Source: Lithobates sylvaticus (lineage: Eukaryota; Chordata; Amphibia; Anura; Ranidae). From it: a DNA stretch of 64,000 bases. The notes under the pieces were generated by a model that worked only from the letters and a program-made list of their open reading frames with translations, did not search any database and was not told the origin of the DNA. Numbering within the stretch: position 1 is the first letter of the stretch; each line of letters opens with the position of its first letter. Positions 36,955-48,652 of the stretch are shown one piece after another. The DNA is taken from contig CM053030.1 of assembly GCA_028564925.1 (NCBI GenBank), forward strand, positions 272,563,492-272,627,491, in the 5' to 3' direction. The position numbers were made by a program, and so were the translations under genes.

Positions 36955-37205
36955 TGAAATTTGGAACATGCACACATTGTGTCCACATGTGCTAGCTCCC
37001 ACCATGGTGGATGAATGGCAACGTTTTTTTGGGGGTGCAAACACTTTACGAACTACGAAAGTGGTTGTGGTGAAGGGGTTGCACCCCCAAAAAACGTCCA
37101 TTCATCCCCATGATGGAAAATGGCACTTTTGAAGCTTCTAGGCATGTGTTTTCCCATCTAATGACCATTTTCAGACCCAAATTGTGTGCATGTTCCAAAT
37201 TTCCA
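36955..37205. repeat. inverted repeat downstream of the Myb-like gene
   Basis: GAAATTTGGAACATGCACAC (about 36957) returns inverted as GTGTGCATGTTCCAAATTTC near 37183-37202, and TTTTTTGGGGGTGCAA returns as TTGCACCCCCAAAAAA. The arms are imperfect. The structure lies between the Myb-like and transposase genes, which converge here, and could form a 3' UTR hairpin. Confidence 0.75.
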
Positions 37206-37532
37206 CTTTTCGGGGGTGACCCCCCCATGTGATGAAGGCAAGATCAAACACACTTTGAACATATAGTCATGTCTGATCTTGGCTTCACTTTACAAAGTTG
37301 AACTTTCCAAGTTCCTAGGTTCAGTTTTGCTCCATGCCTGGTTTTACCAATTGCGGAATGTTTGTAAACAATGTTGTAAATAACCAAGATGTTGTCAGTT
37401 TTGGCGTGAAGATTGTAAACGCACTTGGGAATGTTTTCCTAGTAAACTTTTATTTTTCTAAATGTGTGGCTTCCTTATTTAAAAAACACAATGCATTATG
37501 TATGTAAAATGAAAAGGATATGGGGGGCAATG

Positions 37533-37645
37533 GGTGTTATTTACTAAAGGCAAATCCACTTTGCACTCCAATTTTCTTTCCCGGGGAACTTTTTCAATGC
37601 ACTTGTAGAGCATAGCGGATTTGACTTATGTAAATGACACCCACA
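37533..37645. mobile_element. small MITE inside the Harbinger element
   Basis: TGTTATTTACTAAAGGCAAA and the reverse complement of TTTGACTTATGTAAATGACA form the ends of a foldback of about 110 bp. It lies between genes and does not touch an exon. Confidence 0.6.
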
Positions 37646-37959
37646 GTGCTTTGTACGAAAACACGGAGCACAGCATTTTGGAGAATACACACATGTCAGA
37701 CCTGGTGATGAAAAGGAGTATTTTGGGTGTCAGTTATGCAGTACAAACCTTCTCTAGACCAAAGATTAGGTAGGAAACACACAACATGAGAATAATCTTT
37801 TTGGGAAGAAGAGGCTGTTACCTCCTTTTGCCCAGAAAGTGCATACCCACTGTCGAAGGCAAAGGGAAAAAATGTCAAAGTAAAATAAGCTAAAAAGAAG
37901 ACTGAAATGACATGAAATCATAGGTTGGTTAAAATATCAGATTTATTAAAAAATGCCTC

Positions 37960-40125
37960 TCACACATCGTCAGGCAGAGCAATGGCCCCCCTACCCACAA
38001 AGTACTGCATATATTGGTCCCGGACCACACGGGCATTTAGAGGGGGCAAGCCTGGACGTGCCACTCGAAGGGCTGTGAGTTCGGCATTTGGAGGGCCCTC
38101 CACATCTGGGCCAACGGGCACCACATAGTTCCTGTTATGTCTTTTGAGGAAGTTGTGCAATATGCAACAGGCAAGAACTATGTGGTTCAGTTTGTATTCC
38201 GCCAAGTTAAATGCCGTCAGGAACAGGCGGAAGCGGCTGGCCAGGATGCCAAAAGCGTTCTCCACAACTCTTCTGGCTCTGGACAGCCTGTAGTTGAAGA
38301 CCCTCTGGTCCGGGGTGAGGGTCCTCATCGGGAACGGCCTCATCACATGGGGAGTCAACGCAAACGCTTCATCTGCGACAAAGACGAAGGGGAGTCCTTC
38401 GGCATTCTCCTCTGGAGGTGGCAAGCACAGACTGCCACTTTGGAGACGCCAGTAGAACTCCGTGTGCGTAATGGCCCCACCATCCGATATCCGGCCGTTC
38501 ATCCCCACGTCCACATACATAAACTCGTATGTTGCCGACACCACCGCCAACATCACTACACTATTAAACCCTTTATAATTATAATAGTAGGACCCCGAGT
38601 TGGGCGGTGGGACGATGCGGACGTGTTTCCCATCAATTGCCCCTCCGCAGTTAGGAAAGTCCCAACGGCTGGCAAAGTGGGAGGCCACAGTCTGCCATTC
38701 CTGTGGCGTGGAAGGGAACTGTGGAGTGAAACAAGAAAAAAAAATTAGTCACTTTGCACCTAAACATTGCAAGCAGATTAGACAATCAACATCTTGGAAC
38801 AAGAGCATTGTCTAAAATTGGAGGCTGGAAAGTATTTGCACAGAAAAGTAGAGGCTCCCCTTCACAGATTACTCACCCCCCCATCAATCCCCCCACTTCT
38901 GATGGGCCATTGGCAATAACTAGGGGTTTTGGGGGGGGGGGTGGTGGACAGCTAACCCTCTGCACTTCATTGATTGGCAAATGGCTCAATAATGTGGGCT
39001 AGTTTGGCCAGACCCTCTGTACTTAACACTATTGGCAGGCCACAGGAAAGATCAAATAACATTTCAACCCCCCCCCCCCCCCCCAAAAAAAGGCAGGCAC
39101 AGTGTGACATTATTAAATTACCAAGCAAGCTAATAGGAGGGAAAGAAGACAAAAAAATAGGAAATGGAATGTATGGAGGCAGTCCCTTGCACTACATGCT
39201 TTGCTGAATTCATCCCTAAAGATGCGCACTATAAAGAGGTAGGTATATAGTGTGTATGGACCTTGGGAAAGCCAGCAGATAAAGGATTGGTACCATCTGA
39301 CAGAGCAGTTGGGGGAGGGGGTTCCTAATGAGTTTGCCCCCCCCCCCCCCCACCAAAAGAACAAAAAAAGGGGGCTCTACATGAAGTAAACCACACAGCA
39401 AACATTTGTGCATATTTTAGGGGGTGTTTTGGGGCAAACAATACTATGCAGCAGACAAAAGACATTGCTTAAGTGAGTAGGCCATAGGTGTCTATTGGGG
39501 CAGAAGAGCATGCTGGTGAGGTAAGTGAAGGGAAAAATGCATGAAGGAGAAAAGGGGCACAGCATATTAGAACATATTGCAATCATGGTAATTAGGGAAG
39601 GAGGTCAAAAATACAAGTCATTAGCAAACAGAGCATACATAGAAGGGAATAGTAAAGTATAAATGTTACCTTAATATAGTCCTCCTGCAGGACCTGAATG
39701 ATGGCAGAACAGGTCTCTGGAATAATGATTCCCAGGGCCTGGGGAGAGATACCTGAAGAGAACTTCAAATCCTGAAGACTTCTCCCTGTCGCCAAGTACC
39801 TCAACGTGGCAACAAGCCTCTGCTCCGGAGTAATGGCTTGTCTCATGCAGGTATCCTGCCGGCTGATAAAGGGGGTCAGCAAAGCCAAAAGACGGTGAAA
39901 ATCGGGGTCCGTCATCCTGAGAAAGTTCCTGAAATCATCAGGATTATTCTCCCGGATCTCACGAAGCAAAGGCATGTGCGAGAACTGGTCACGCTGAAGC
40001 AACCAATTCTTGGTCCACATACTCCTCGTCACTCTGTTCATGGACGGGTCTTGGGTCAAAGCTAAAAGCCCGACACCAATTCCGCGTACAGCACGAACTC
40101 GGCGACGAGTACGCACGGGAAACAT
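37960..40125 (-). CDS. PIF/Harbinger DDE transposase (2 exons)
   Basis: Cuts and pastes the element at TWA targets; about 404 residues, usual for the family. Exon 1 (40125-39670) starts at ATG and contains the N-terminal helical part: RENNPDDFRNFLRMTD, ERLVATLRYLATGRS-type sequence (here EQRLVATLRYLATGRS), LKFSSGIS and IIPETCSAI. Exon 2 (38718-37960) contains the catalytic core: GAIDGKHV (D about 181), YVDVGMNGRISDGG (D about 222) and RARRVVENAFGILASRFR (E about 305), with YKGFNSVVMLAVV between. The intron runs from TAAG|GTAACA to CTCCACAG|TTCC and includes two long C runs. All exons are open, so the gene looks functional. Its two partner genes lie at the other end of the element. Confidence 0.93.
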
Positions 40126-40639
40126 CGCTCAGAAGGTCACAAAAGGTCGGCTGGTCAGAACGGACAAACAGAAAGCACCGATAAACAGCAAGGCCTGAAA
40201 GAACGAAGTGAATACCAGCAACGAGCAGACAATAAGCAGTGCAAATCAAAGCGTCCTATATCAAGATATAGGCCGCAATGACCAACAAATGCGAACTGAC
40301 TACACGCACTAATAAACAGATACGCACGACAAGCACAAACTGAAGAGCAGTAACGATCTGAGTCAGAAAACTGAGAAGCGCGAATCTTAAGTCACCAAAC
40401 TTCCACTAACTCTCGATAAACACGGGATCAGCAGAAGGAGCCCAACGGGTGCCTGACGTGGTGCTGAACTTCCCTTTTGTAATCTCGTGGACGACGACTT
40501 ACGTCACGACGTTCTTCCGGACCGGATATTCCGACAACGTAGTCCGACCGTGTGTACGCAACGACAACATCGGACAAAGTACGTCGGACAAAGTCCGACC
40601 GACCTGGTCCGCGGATTGTCCGAGCGTGTGTATGGGGCT

Positions 40640-41904
40640 TTACTGTACTGAAACGGGAACACAGAAGTGCTAAAAGAGCCTGGAGAAGAAATTCTACAAA
40701 GGAAAAATCACACAAACTACAAAATACTCACCAAGAAATATCACAAAGCAATCTTCAAAGCAAAAAAAGAACATTTCTCAAACACCCTCTCAAAAGCCTT
40801 AAACCGCCCACGTGAACTTTTCAAACTAGTCGCCCAGACTATGAACCCCACCTGCCTTGAGCCCCCAGCAAACGAAACTCAAAAATACTGCGACGAGTTA
40901 TTCGATTTTTTTAATCGACAAAATCGACAACATTCGGAAAATAATTCAACAAAAAAAAAACAACCAACCTTATTCAACCAAAGCAAGGAGAGGAAATCCA
41001 CTCGAACATCACACAATCACCACATTTTTCGCTGACCCTGATCACCACTGATAACACCAAAAACATCATCAGAGAATCTTGTCTCTTGGTACTGCTGGAA
41101 CTTAGTGCAGCGTTCAACACAGTGGACCACAATACTCTTCTCATCCACCTCAAAGAAGTGGCAGGAGTTAGAGATTCAGATCTTCCATGGTTCGCTTCCA
41201 TCTTAGGAAATCGTTCGCAGACATTGAAACTAAGAGCCTTTACTTCTGAAACCCGGGCAATTTCTTATGGAGTCCCTCAAGGATCACCCTTGTCACAAGT
41301 ACTCTTCAACATTTACATCCGTCCACTCTTCAAAATCATCAGCAAATCGGATCTATGCTTCAATTCATACGCTGACGACACAAATTCCCTCTACATAGGA
41401 CTACCTAATTACCAGATTGCACACCTACAAGTCGTCCAAAACACAGCAGCAAGACTAGTCATGGAAAAGAAACCCTGGGAATCCATCTACCCATCTCTAA
41501 GGACCCTACATTGGCTAACGGTAAAGGATAGGATCACATTCAAGACCCTCTGCCTCACCCACAAATGTACACAAGGAAACGCTCCTCAATACCTATGTGA
41601 GAAAATAAAACAATACATACCCAATCGCAGCCTCCGATCAACAAACCAAAACCGCCTCCTCATCCCCAAGTCCCGCTACAAATCTAAGGGAGAACAAAGA
41701 TTTGCAGTCCAAGGACCACGGCTATGGAACGCTCTACCCACCAACATTCGCATGGAAGAAAACCATCGGGCCTTCAGAAAAAAACTCAAGACCCACCTCT
41801 TCTAAGAAGCAGGACAGCACAAGACGGACCAAGCCTCTTGAGGTGATTCTGTTCGCATTTGCAGCGCTATACAAATTATTCATTCATTCAGTCATTCACT
41901 GATT
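40640..41904 (+). pseudogene. L2 LINE right part: RT fragment and 3' end
   Basis: Continues the L2 split by the Harbinger element. The segment from about 40660 reads NYKILTKKYHKAIFKAKKEH. The open frame 41086-41805 has LLELSAAFNTVDHNTLL, GVPQGSPLSQVLFNIYI and YADDTNSLYIG of an L2-type reverse transcriptase. It then jumps directly to LQVVQNTAARLV and HWLTVKDRITFKTL of the C-terminal domain: the stretch normally between the YADD box and this domain is missing, an internal deletion. The 3' end carries GCGCTATACAAATTATTCATTCATTCA, the ATTC-type tail usual for L2. Non-functional. Confidence 0.88.
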
Positions 41905-42530
41905 CACCATCTGTCCTATGCAGTGGATACTTCACTTAATGACAAGGTTTTGGATGTGGAAGCTCCAGTTTCATATTCGTCTTTTGACAAAGCACTTTCT
42001 CTATTAAGACCCTTTGGGCATGGTGCATCATTAGCAAAAGCAGACATCAAATCTGCCTTTCGATTGTTACCTGTGCATCCACAAGGTTTCAATTACCTTG
42101 GTTTCCACTTCCAGGACCATTTTTATTTTGATAGATGCATGGCCATGGACTTTTCATTGTCATGTTTTTATCTTGAGGCCTTCTCTAAGTTCTTACATTT
42201 GGTTTTGATGGAAAATTCCCCTTTTCCAGTTTTCTACATTATTTAGATTACTTTTTGTTTGTGGGTCCAGCGGACTCCCCTATATGTCTTGAGTCAAAGT
42301 CTTGAGTCAAAGTCTTGAGTCTTGAGACAAAAAAAATTCTTCCTTCAACTACTATTGCATTTTTGGGGCTCACAACTGACTCGTCCTTAACGGAGTTAAG
42401 ATTGCCCATAGAGAAGTTACAATGAATTAGAACTAGGGTCTCTCTCTTTTTGTCTCGGTGTGAGGTGTTGTTGAAAAAAGCTCAATCTTTATTGGGTCTC
42501 TTTGCATTCGACAGCTAGAGTTATCCCAAT
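41905..42530 (+). mobile_element. DIRS-like fossil, reverse transcriptase portion
   Basis: Resumes the DIRS element after the L2 insertion. AKADIKSAFRLLPVHPQGFN and FYFDRCMAMDFSLSCFYLEAF match the RT core of DIRS retroelements. The element is broken here and is interrupted by the hAT-like element after the octamer ATCCCAAT (42523-42530). Confidence 0.8.
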
Positions 42531-43899
42531 TAGGGATGGGCCCGGTGTTCGATTCGAACCCATGTTCGAATCGAGCACCGGGCGTTCGCTCGCTCGGCGA
42601 GCCCAGAACTATTGGGGCCGCTCGCATCAAATTCGTGTGATGCGAGCGTCCCGCAATGCATTGCACTAGTCGCAGTGCAATGCTGGCTGATGATTGGCCA
42701 AGCATGCACTGTGACCCCGCATGCTTGGCCAATCACAGCGCTGGCAGCGAGGAGAGCCATAATTGGCTACAGGCAGGCATGCGCTATAAACAAAAGAAGA
42801 GCGACAATTTTGAAAAAAAGCACAATATTTTTTACTCTTTGCTATAATAAATATCCCATTTTTTTTTTAAAAAACAATTTTTTTCCTCAGTTTAGGCCGA
42901 TACGTATTCTACATATTTTTGGTAAAAAAAATCGCAATAAGCGTATATTGATCGGTTTGCGCAAAAGTTATAGCGTCTACAAAATAGGGGATAGATTTAT
43001 TGCATTTTTTTTTTTTTACTAGTAATGGCGGCAATCTGCGATTTTTTTTTCGTGACTGCGACATTGCGGCGGACACTTCGGACACTTTTGACACATTTTT
43101 GGGACCATTCACATTTACACAGCGATCGTTGCTATAAAATTGCATTGATTACTGTGTAAATGTGACTGGCAGGGAAGGGGTTAACACTAGGGGGCTCAGA
43201 GGGGTTAATGTTTTCCTTAAATGTGTGATTCTAACTGTGGGGGGAGGGGACTTAAGGGGAGGAGACCGATCATGTGTTCCTCCGTGCTGGGATCACATGA
43301 TCGGTCTCCTGCTCGCTGACAGGACGTGGAGCTGTGTGTTTACACACACAGCTCCATGGTCCCGCACGGTCCCGTTGTTTTAACCACTTGCCGACCGCCC
43401 CCTGTATATATACGTCGGCAGAATGGCACGTACAGGCAGAATCACGTACCTGTACGTGACATTCTTCCGGCGGTTGGGGGGTCCGATCGGACCCCCCTCC
43501 GCCGGCGGGGGACGGTCGGGATCGCTTCAGGAGCGATCCGGGACGAGGGGACGGCCAGTGGTTTCTGGCCACCCCCTCGCGATCGCTCCTGGCCAATGAG
43601 AAACTTCCCCTTCCTGTCTATTGTATAGACAGGAAGGCGGAAGTGATGTCACGCTCGGTGCGCCGGTCTATGTGACCGGAGACGCCGAGCGGCGAACATG
43701 TTAAGGTTAGTGCACAACACTACACTGACACCAGTACAGTTAGGCACATATTCCACCCCCCTGTCACCCCCGGATCACCCCCCAGATCACCCCCTCCCCC
43801 CCCAGTCACAGTGTCACTAATTGCAGTGATCATTTATTTACTGATCACTGCATTTAGTGTCAGTGTGACTGTAATAACTGTCAGGGCAGTTAGTTTTAG

Positions 43900-44830
43900 G
43901 TCCAAGGTAGCCCCCTACCCCCCCCTAATAAAGGTTTAACCCCTTGATTGCCCCCCAGGTAACCCTTTCACCCCCTTTTGCCAGTGTCACTAAGCGATCG
44001 TTTTTCTGATCGCTGTATTAGTGTCACTGCTGTCGCTAGGTAACCATTTTTTTTTTTTAGGTAACCGCCATGTTTATATAGGTTCATAAATAGTTTTATA
44101 GGTCAGGTACCCCCATATTACAACCTAAATAAAGGTTTTAACCCCTTGATTGCCCCTAGAGTTAACCCTTTCACCAGTGATCACTGTATAACTGTCACTG
44201 GTGACGCTGGTTAGCCAGTTAGTTATTTCGTTATTTAGGTTCCCCGTCAGGTTTTTATATAGCGTCAGGTACCCCCATATATTACCTAATAAAGGTTTTA
44301 ACCCCCTGATTGCCCCTAGTTAACCCTTTCACCCCCTTTTGCCAGTGTCACTAAGCGATCGTTTTTCTGATCGCTGCATTAGTGTCGCTAGGTAACCATT
44401 TTTTTTTTAGGTAACCGCCATGTTTATATAGGTTCATAAATAGGTTTATAGGTCAGGTACCCCCATATTACAACCTAAATAAAGGTTTTAACCCCCTGAT
44501 TGCCCCTAGAGTTAACCCTTTCACCAGTGATCACTGTATAACTGTCACTGGTGACGCTGGTTAGCCAGTTAGTTATTTCGTTATTTAGGTTCCCCGTCAG
44601 GTTTTTATATAGCGTCAGGTACCCCCATATATTACCTAATAAAGGTTTAACCCCCTGATTGCCCCTAGTTAACCCTTTCACCCCCTTTTGCCAGTGTCAC
44701 TAAGCGATCGTTTTTCTGATCGCTGCATTAGTGTCGCTAGGTAACCAGTTTTTTTTTTGTATTACTGTTACGGGTGACGCTGGTTAGTTAGCTTGTTTTT
44801 TATACTGTCAGGGCACCCGCCATTTATTAC
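43900..44830. repeat. tandem array of about 355-bp units
   Basis: AAGCGATCGTTTTTCTGATC recurs at about 43992, 44353 and 44702. Each unit also contains GGTTTTAACCCCCTGATTGC-type blocks twice, so the roughly 355-bp unit is itself a dimer of related halves. CACTGGTGACGCTGGTTAGC marks the second half. Confidence 0.85.
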
Positions 44831-45654
44831 CCAATAACGGTTTAACCCCCTGATCGCCCGGCGGGTGATATCAATTAGGTTTTAGGGTCAAATAAGGTCT
44901 GCGTCGCCCCAGGTTAGTGCCAGTACCGCAAACACCCACGCACAAAGCATACACCTCCCTTAGTGGCACAGTATCTGAACAGATCAATATCTGATCTGAT
45001 CAGATCTATACTAGCGTCCCAGCAGTTTAGGGTTCCAAAAAAAAACGCATTGTTAGCGGGATCAGCCCAGATACCTGCTAGCACCTGCGTTTTCCCCCTC
45101 CGCCCAGCCCAGCCCACCCAAGTGCAGTATCGATCGATCACTGTCACTTACAAAACACTAAGCACACATAACTGCAGCGTTCGCAGAGTCAGGCCTGATC
45201 CCTGCGATCGCTAACAGTTTTTTTGTGGTAGCGTTTTGATTCAGTCGCTTCAGTCAGGAGCTTTTTTACCTGTGAATCTCAAAAAAATAAAAAAAAATAA
45301 AATAGTTGTCGTTTTATTGTTCTCTCTCTCACTCTATTCTCTCTCTATTGTTGCTCTTTTTTTACTCCATTCTATTCTGCAATGTTTTATTATGTTTTAT
45401 CATGTTTTATCATGCTTGCTTTTCAGGTATGTAATTTTGTTTACTGTGTTTTAGTGTTAAGCATTTTTTTGTTTTCAGGTGCGCCATTCAGTTGCAACGC
45501 GGATTTATTTATCTTGACAGCAACAGCGTTTGCTCCCACGATACATAAAGACGCGACTCCAACACTGTAGGAGGTGATTTCACCACCACAGTTAAAAAAA
45601 AGAGCATATATGCCGAAGCATGGGGGCAGCAGGGGGGGGAGGAGCGATTGGCTC

Positions 45655-45710
45655 CTAATGCCACGTACATACGGTCGAAATTCCGACCGTGTGTACACGG
45701 CATAACTTTT
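45655..45710. mobile_element. short palindromic Harbinger-type MITE
   Basis: AATGCCACGTACATACGGTC joins directly to GACCGTGTGTACACGGCATA, leaving almost only the two terminal repeats of the CGACCGTGTGTAC family. Confidence 0.7.
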
Positions 45711-46929
45711 GCGGGAGGATGCCCCCATGCATCGGCATATATAAATGGTGCATGTATGCCCATCATTAGAAGTGGGTGGATGAAGGGAGGTATTCTAATG
45801 GTGGGCATACCCACCAATCAATCTCTTTTTTTCGTTCAGCCAAGAGGCTGCATGAAAAAAAAAAGATTACAATATATGTCCAGTATGTTGCTGGACTTTG
45901 AATGGTTATACCAGAATGATGCCTGCAGGTTTAGGTATCATCTTGGTATCATTCTTTTCAGCCAGTGATCGGCTTTCATGTAAAAGCAATTCTAGCGGGT
46001 AATTAGCCTCTAGACTGCTTTTACAAGCAGTGGGAGGGAATGTCCCCCCTCCCGGATATAAACCGCGCCATTGGGAAATTGGGAAAGCATTTTATCACAC
46101 CAATCTTGGTGTGGTCAGATGCTTTGAGGGCAGAGGAAAGATCTAGGGTCTAATAGACCCCAATTTTTTCAAAAAAAGAGTACCTGTCACTGCCTATTGC
46201 TATCATAGGGGATATTTACATTCCCTGAGATAACAATAAAAATCATAACAAAGAAAAAAAATGGAAGGAACAGTTTAAAAATAAAATAAAAAAGCTAAAT
46301 AAATAAAAAAAAAACCAAAAAAAAAAAAAAAAGCACCCCTGCCCCCCCTTCTCTTGCGCAAAGGCGTACACAAGCGTTGGTCTGGCGTCATATGTAAACA
46401 GCAATTGCACCATGCATGTGAGGTATCACCGCGAAGGTCAGATCGAGGGCAGTAATTTTAGCAGTAGACCTCCTCCGTGAATCTAATGTGGTATCATGTA
46501 AAGGCTTTTAAAGGCTTTTAAAAATGTATGTAGTTTATCTCCACTGCGTGTTTGTGCGCAATTTTAAAGCATGTCGTGTTTGGTATCCATGTACTCGGCC
46601 TAAGATCATATTTTTTATTTCATCAAAAATTTGAGCAATATAGTGTGTTTTAGTGCATTAAAATAAAAAAAAGTGTATTTTTTCCACAAAAAATGCGTTT
46701 GAAAAATCGCTGCGCAAATACTGTGTGGAAAAAAAAAATGCAACACCCACCATTTTAATCTGTAGGGCCTTTGCTTTAACATTATATATAGTGTTTGGGG
46801 GTTCAACGTAATTTTCTTGCAAAAAAAAAATATGTTTTCATGTAAACAAAAAGTGTCAGAAAGGGCTTTGTCTACAAGTGGTTAGAAGAGTGGGTGACGT
46901 GTGACATAGGCTTCTAAATGTTGTGCATA

Positions 46930-48000
46930 AAATGCCAGGACAGTTCAAACCCCCCCCAAATGACCCCATTTTGGAAAGTAGACACCCCAAGCTATTTGAT
47001 GAGAGCAATGTTGAGCCCATTAAATATTTTTTTTTTTTTTGTCCCAAGAGATTGAATAATGAAAAAAAAAAAATATATATATTTTTTTTACAAAAAGTTG
47101 TCACTAAATGATATATTGCTCAAACATGTCATGGGCATATGTAGAAATACACCCCAAAATACATTCTGTTGCTTCTCCTGAGTACGGGGATACCACATGT
47201 GTGGGACTTTTTGGGAGCCTAGCTGCGTACGGAACCCCAAAAACCAATCACCGCCTTCAGGCTTTCTAAGGGTGTAATTTTTTTATTTCACTTCTCACTG
47301 CCAATCACAGTTTCGGAGGCCATGGAATGCCCAGATGGCATAAAACCCCCCAAAATGACCCCATTTTGGAAAGTAGACACCCCAAGCTATTTGCTGAGAG
47401 GTATTGTGAGTATTTTGCAGATGTCTCTTTTTGTCACAAAGTTTTGAAAATTGAAAAAAGAAAAAAAAAAATTTTTTTTTCTTTACTTTCTTCATTTTCA
47501 AAAACAAATGAGAGCTGTAAAATACTCACCATGCCTCTCAACAAATAGCTTGGGGTGTCTACTTTCCAAAATGGGGTCATTTGGGGGGGTTTTGTGCTAT
47601 TTTGGCATTTTATGGCCTTCGAAACGGTGATAGGTAGTGAGGAGTGAAATCAAAAATTTGCACCCTTAGAAATCCTGAAGGCGGTGCTTGGGTTTCGGGG
47701 CCCCGTACGCGGCTAGGCTCCCAAAAAGTCCCACACATGTGGTATCCCCATACTCAGGAGAAGCAGCAAAATGTATTTTGGGGTGCAATTCCACATATAA
47801 CTATGGCATGTGTGAGCAATATATCATTTAGTGACAACTTTTTGAAAAAAAAAAAAATCTTTTTTATTTTTGTCTTTATTCAATCACTTGGGACTAAAAA
47901 AAAAAATATTCAATGGGCTCAACATGCCTCTCAGCAAATAGCTTGGGGTGTCTACTTTCCAAAATGGGGTCATTTGGGGGGGTTTTGTACTTCTCTGCCA
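46930..48000. repeat. palindrome of about 1 kb
   Basis: The left arm reads CAAATGACCCCATTTTGGAA, GTAGACACCCCAAGCTATTT, GTCACTAAATGATATATTGC and so on. The right arm (about 47500-48000) repeats these blocks inverted, including TAGCTTGGGGTGTCTACTTT and GCAATATATCATTTAGTGAC. Each arm contains two copies of the CCCCATTTTGG block. The centre is near 47470, in an A/T homopolymer tract. Confidence 0.85.
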
Positions 48001-48652
48001 TTTTAGCACCTCAAGAAATGAAATAGGCAGTCATAAATTAAAAGCGGTGTAAATTCCAGGAAAAATGTACTCTAGTTTGTAGACGCTATAACTTTTGCGC
48101 AAACCAATAAATATACGCTTATTGGCATTTTTTTTACTAAAGACATGTGGCTGAATACATTTTGGCCCAAATGTTTGACTAAAATTGAGTTTATTAGATT
48201 TTTTTTATAACAAAAAGTAGAAAATCTCTTTTTTTTTCAAAATTTTCGCTCTTTTTCCGTTTATATCGCAAAAAATAAAAATCACAGAGGCAATCAAATA
48301 CCATCAAAAGAAAGCTCTATTTGTGGGAAGAAAAGGACGCAAATTTCGTTTGGTTACAAAATTGCATGACCGCGCAATTACCAGTTAAAGTAGTGCAGTG
48401 CGAAATTGAAAAAAGACCTCTGGTCCTTTGGCTGCCAAATGGTCCGGGGCTGAAGTGGTTAATGGGCAATCGCGGGTGCCCGGCGGACATCGAGGCCGCC
48501 GGGCACCCGTACCGGGTCCCGAGCGACGCCGCGAGCGCGCGCGCGCGCCCCCCCCAGGCGGCCGGGAATGGGAGGACGTCATATGACGCCCACCCAGGAT
48601 GGTAGATCCACCTTGTGGGCGTCATATGACTATGGGCGGGTATTGAAGGGGT

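Larger units (their letters stand above)
33053..40639. mobile_element. intact-looking three-gene PIF/Harbinger transposon
   Basis: The left end AGCCCCATACACACGGTCGG and the right end, whose reverse complement is AGCCCCATACACACGCTCGG, are terminal inverted repeats. TTA flanks both (33050-33052, 40640-40642), the three-base target duplication typical of PIF/Harbinger. At 7587 bp it carries a MADF-domain gene (minus), a Myb/SANT-like gene (plus) and a DDE transposase (minus), all with open exons and consensus splice sites. Copies of the CGACCGTGTGTAC word recur inside both ends (33119, 40546) and may be transposase or Myb binding sites. A small MITE and a foldback lie between genes. It splits an L2 LINE. 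Confidence 0.93.
43384..48458. mobile_element. TTAA-flanked non-autonomous element (CCACTT termini)
   Basis: TTAA flanks both ends (43380-43383, 48459-48462). The ends start CCACTTGCCGACC and, inverted, CCACTTCAGCCCCGGACC, so the terminal match is short. The interior is made of tandem and inverted blocks without a transposase. Older relatives are at 28058-30422, 23330-23858 and near 18370-18585. The TTAA target suggests a piggyBac or Kolobok source. Confidence 0.7.

Noticed and set aside
38137-38748. 203-residue plus-strand frame
   Set aside because: Antisense to the catalytic exon of the Harbinger transposase; no domain of its own.
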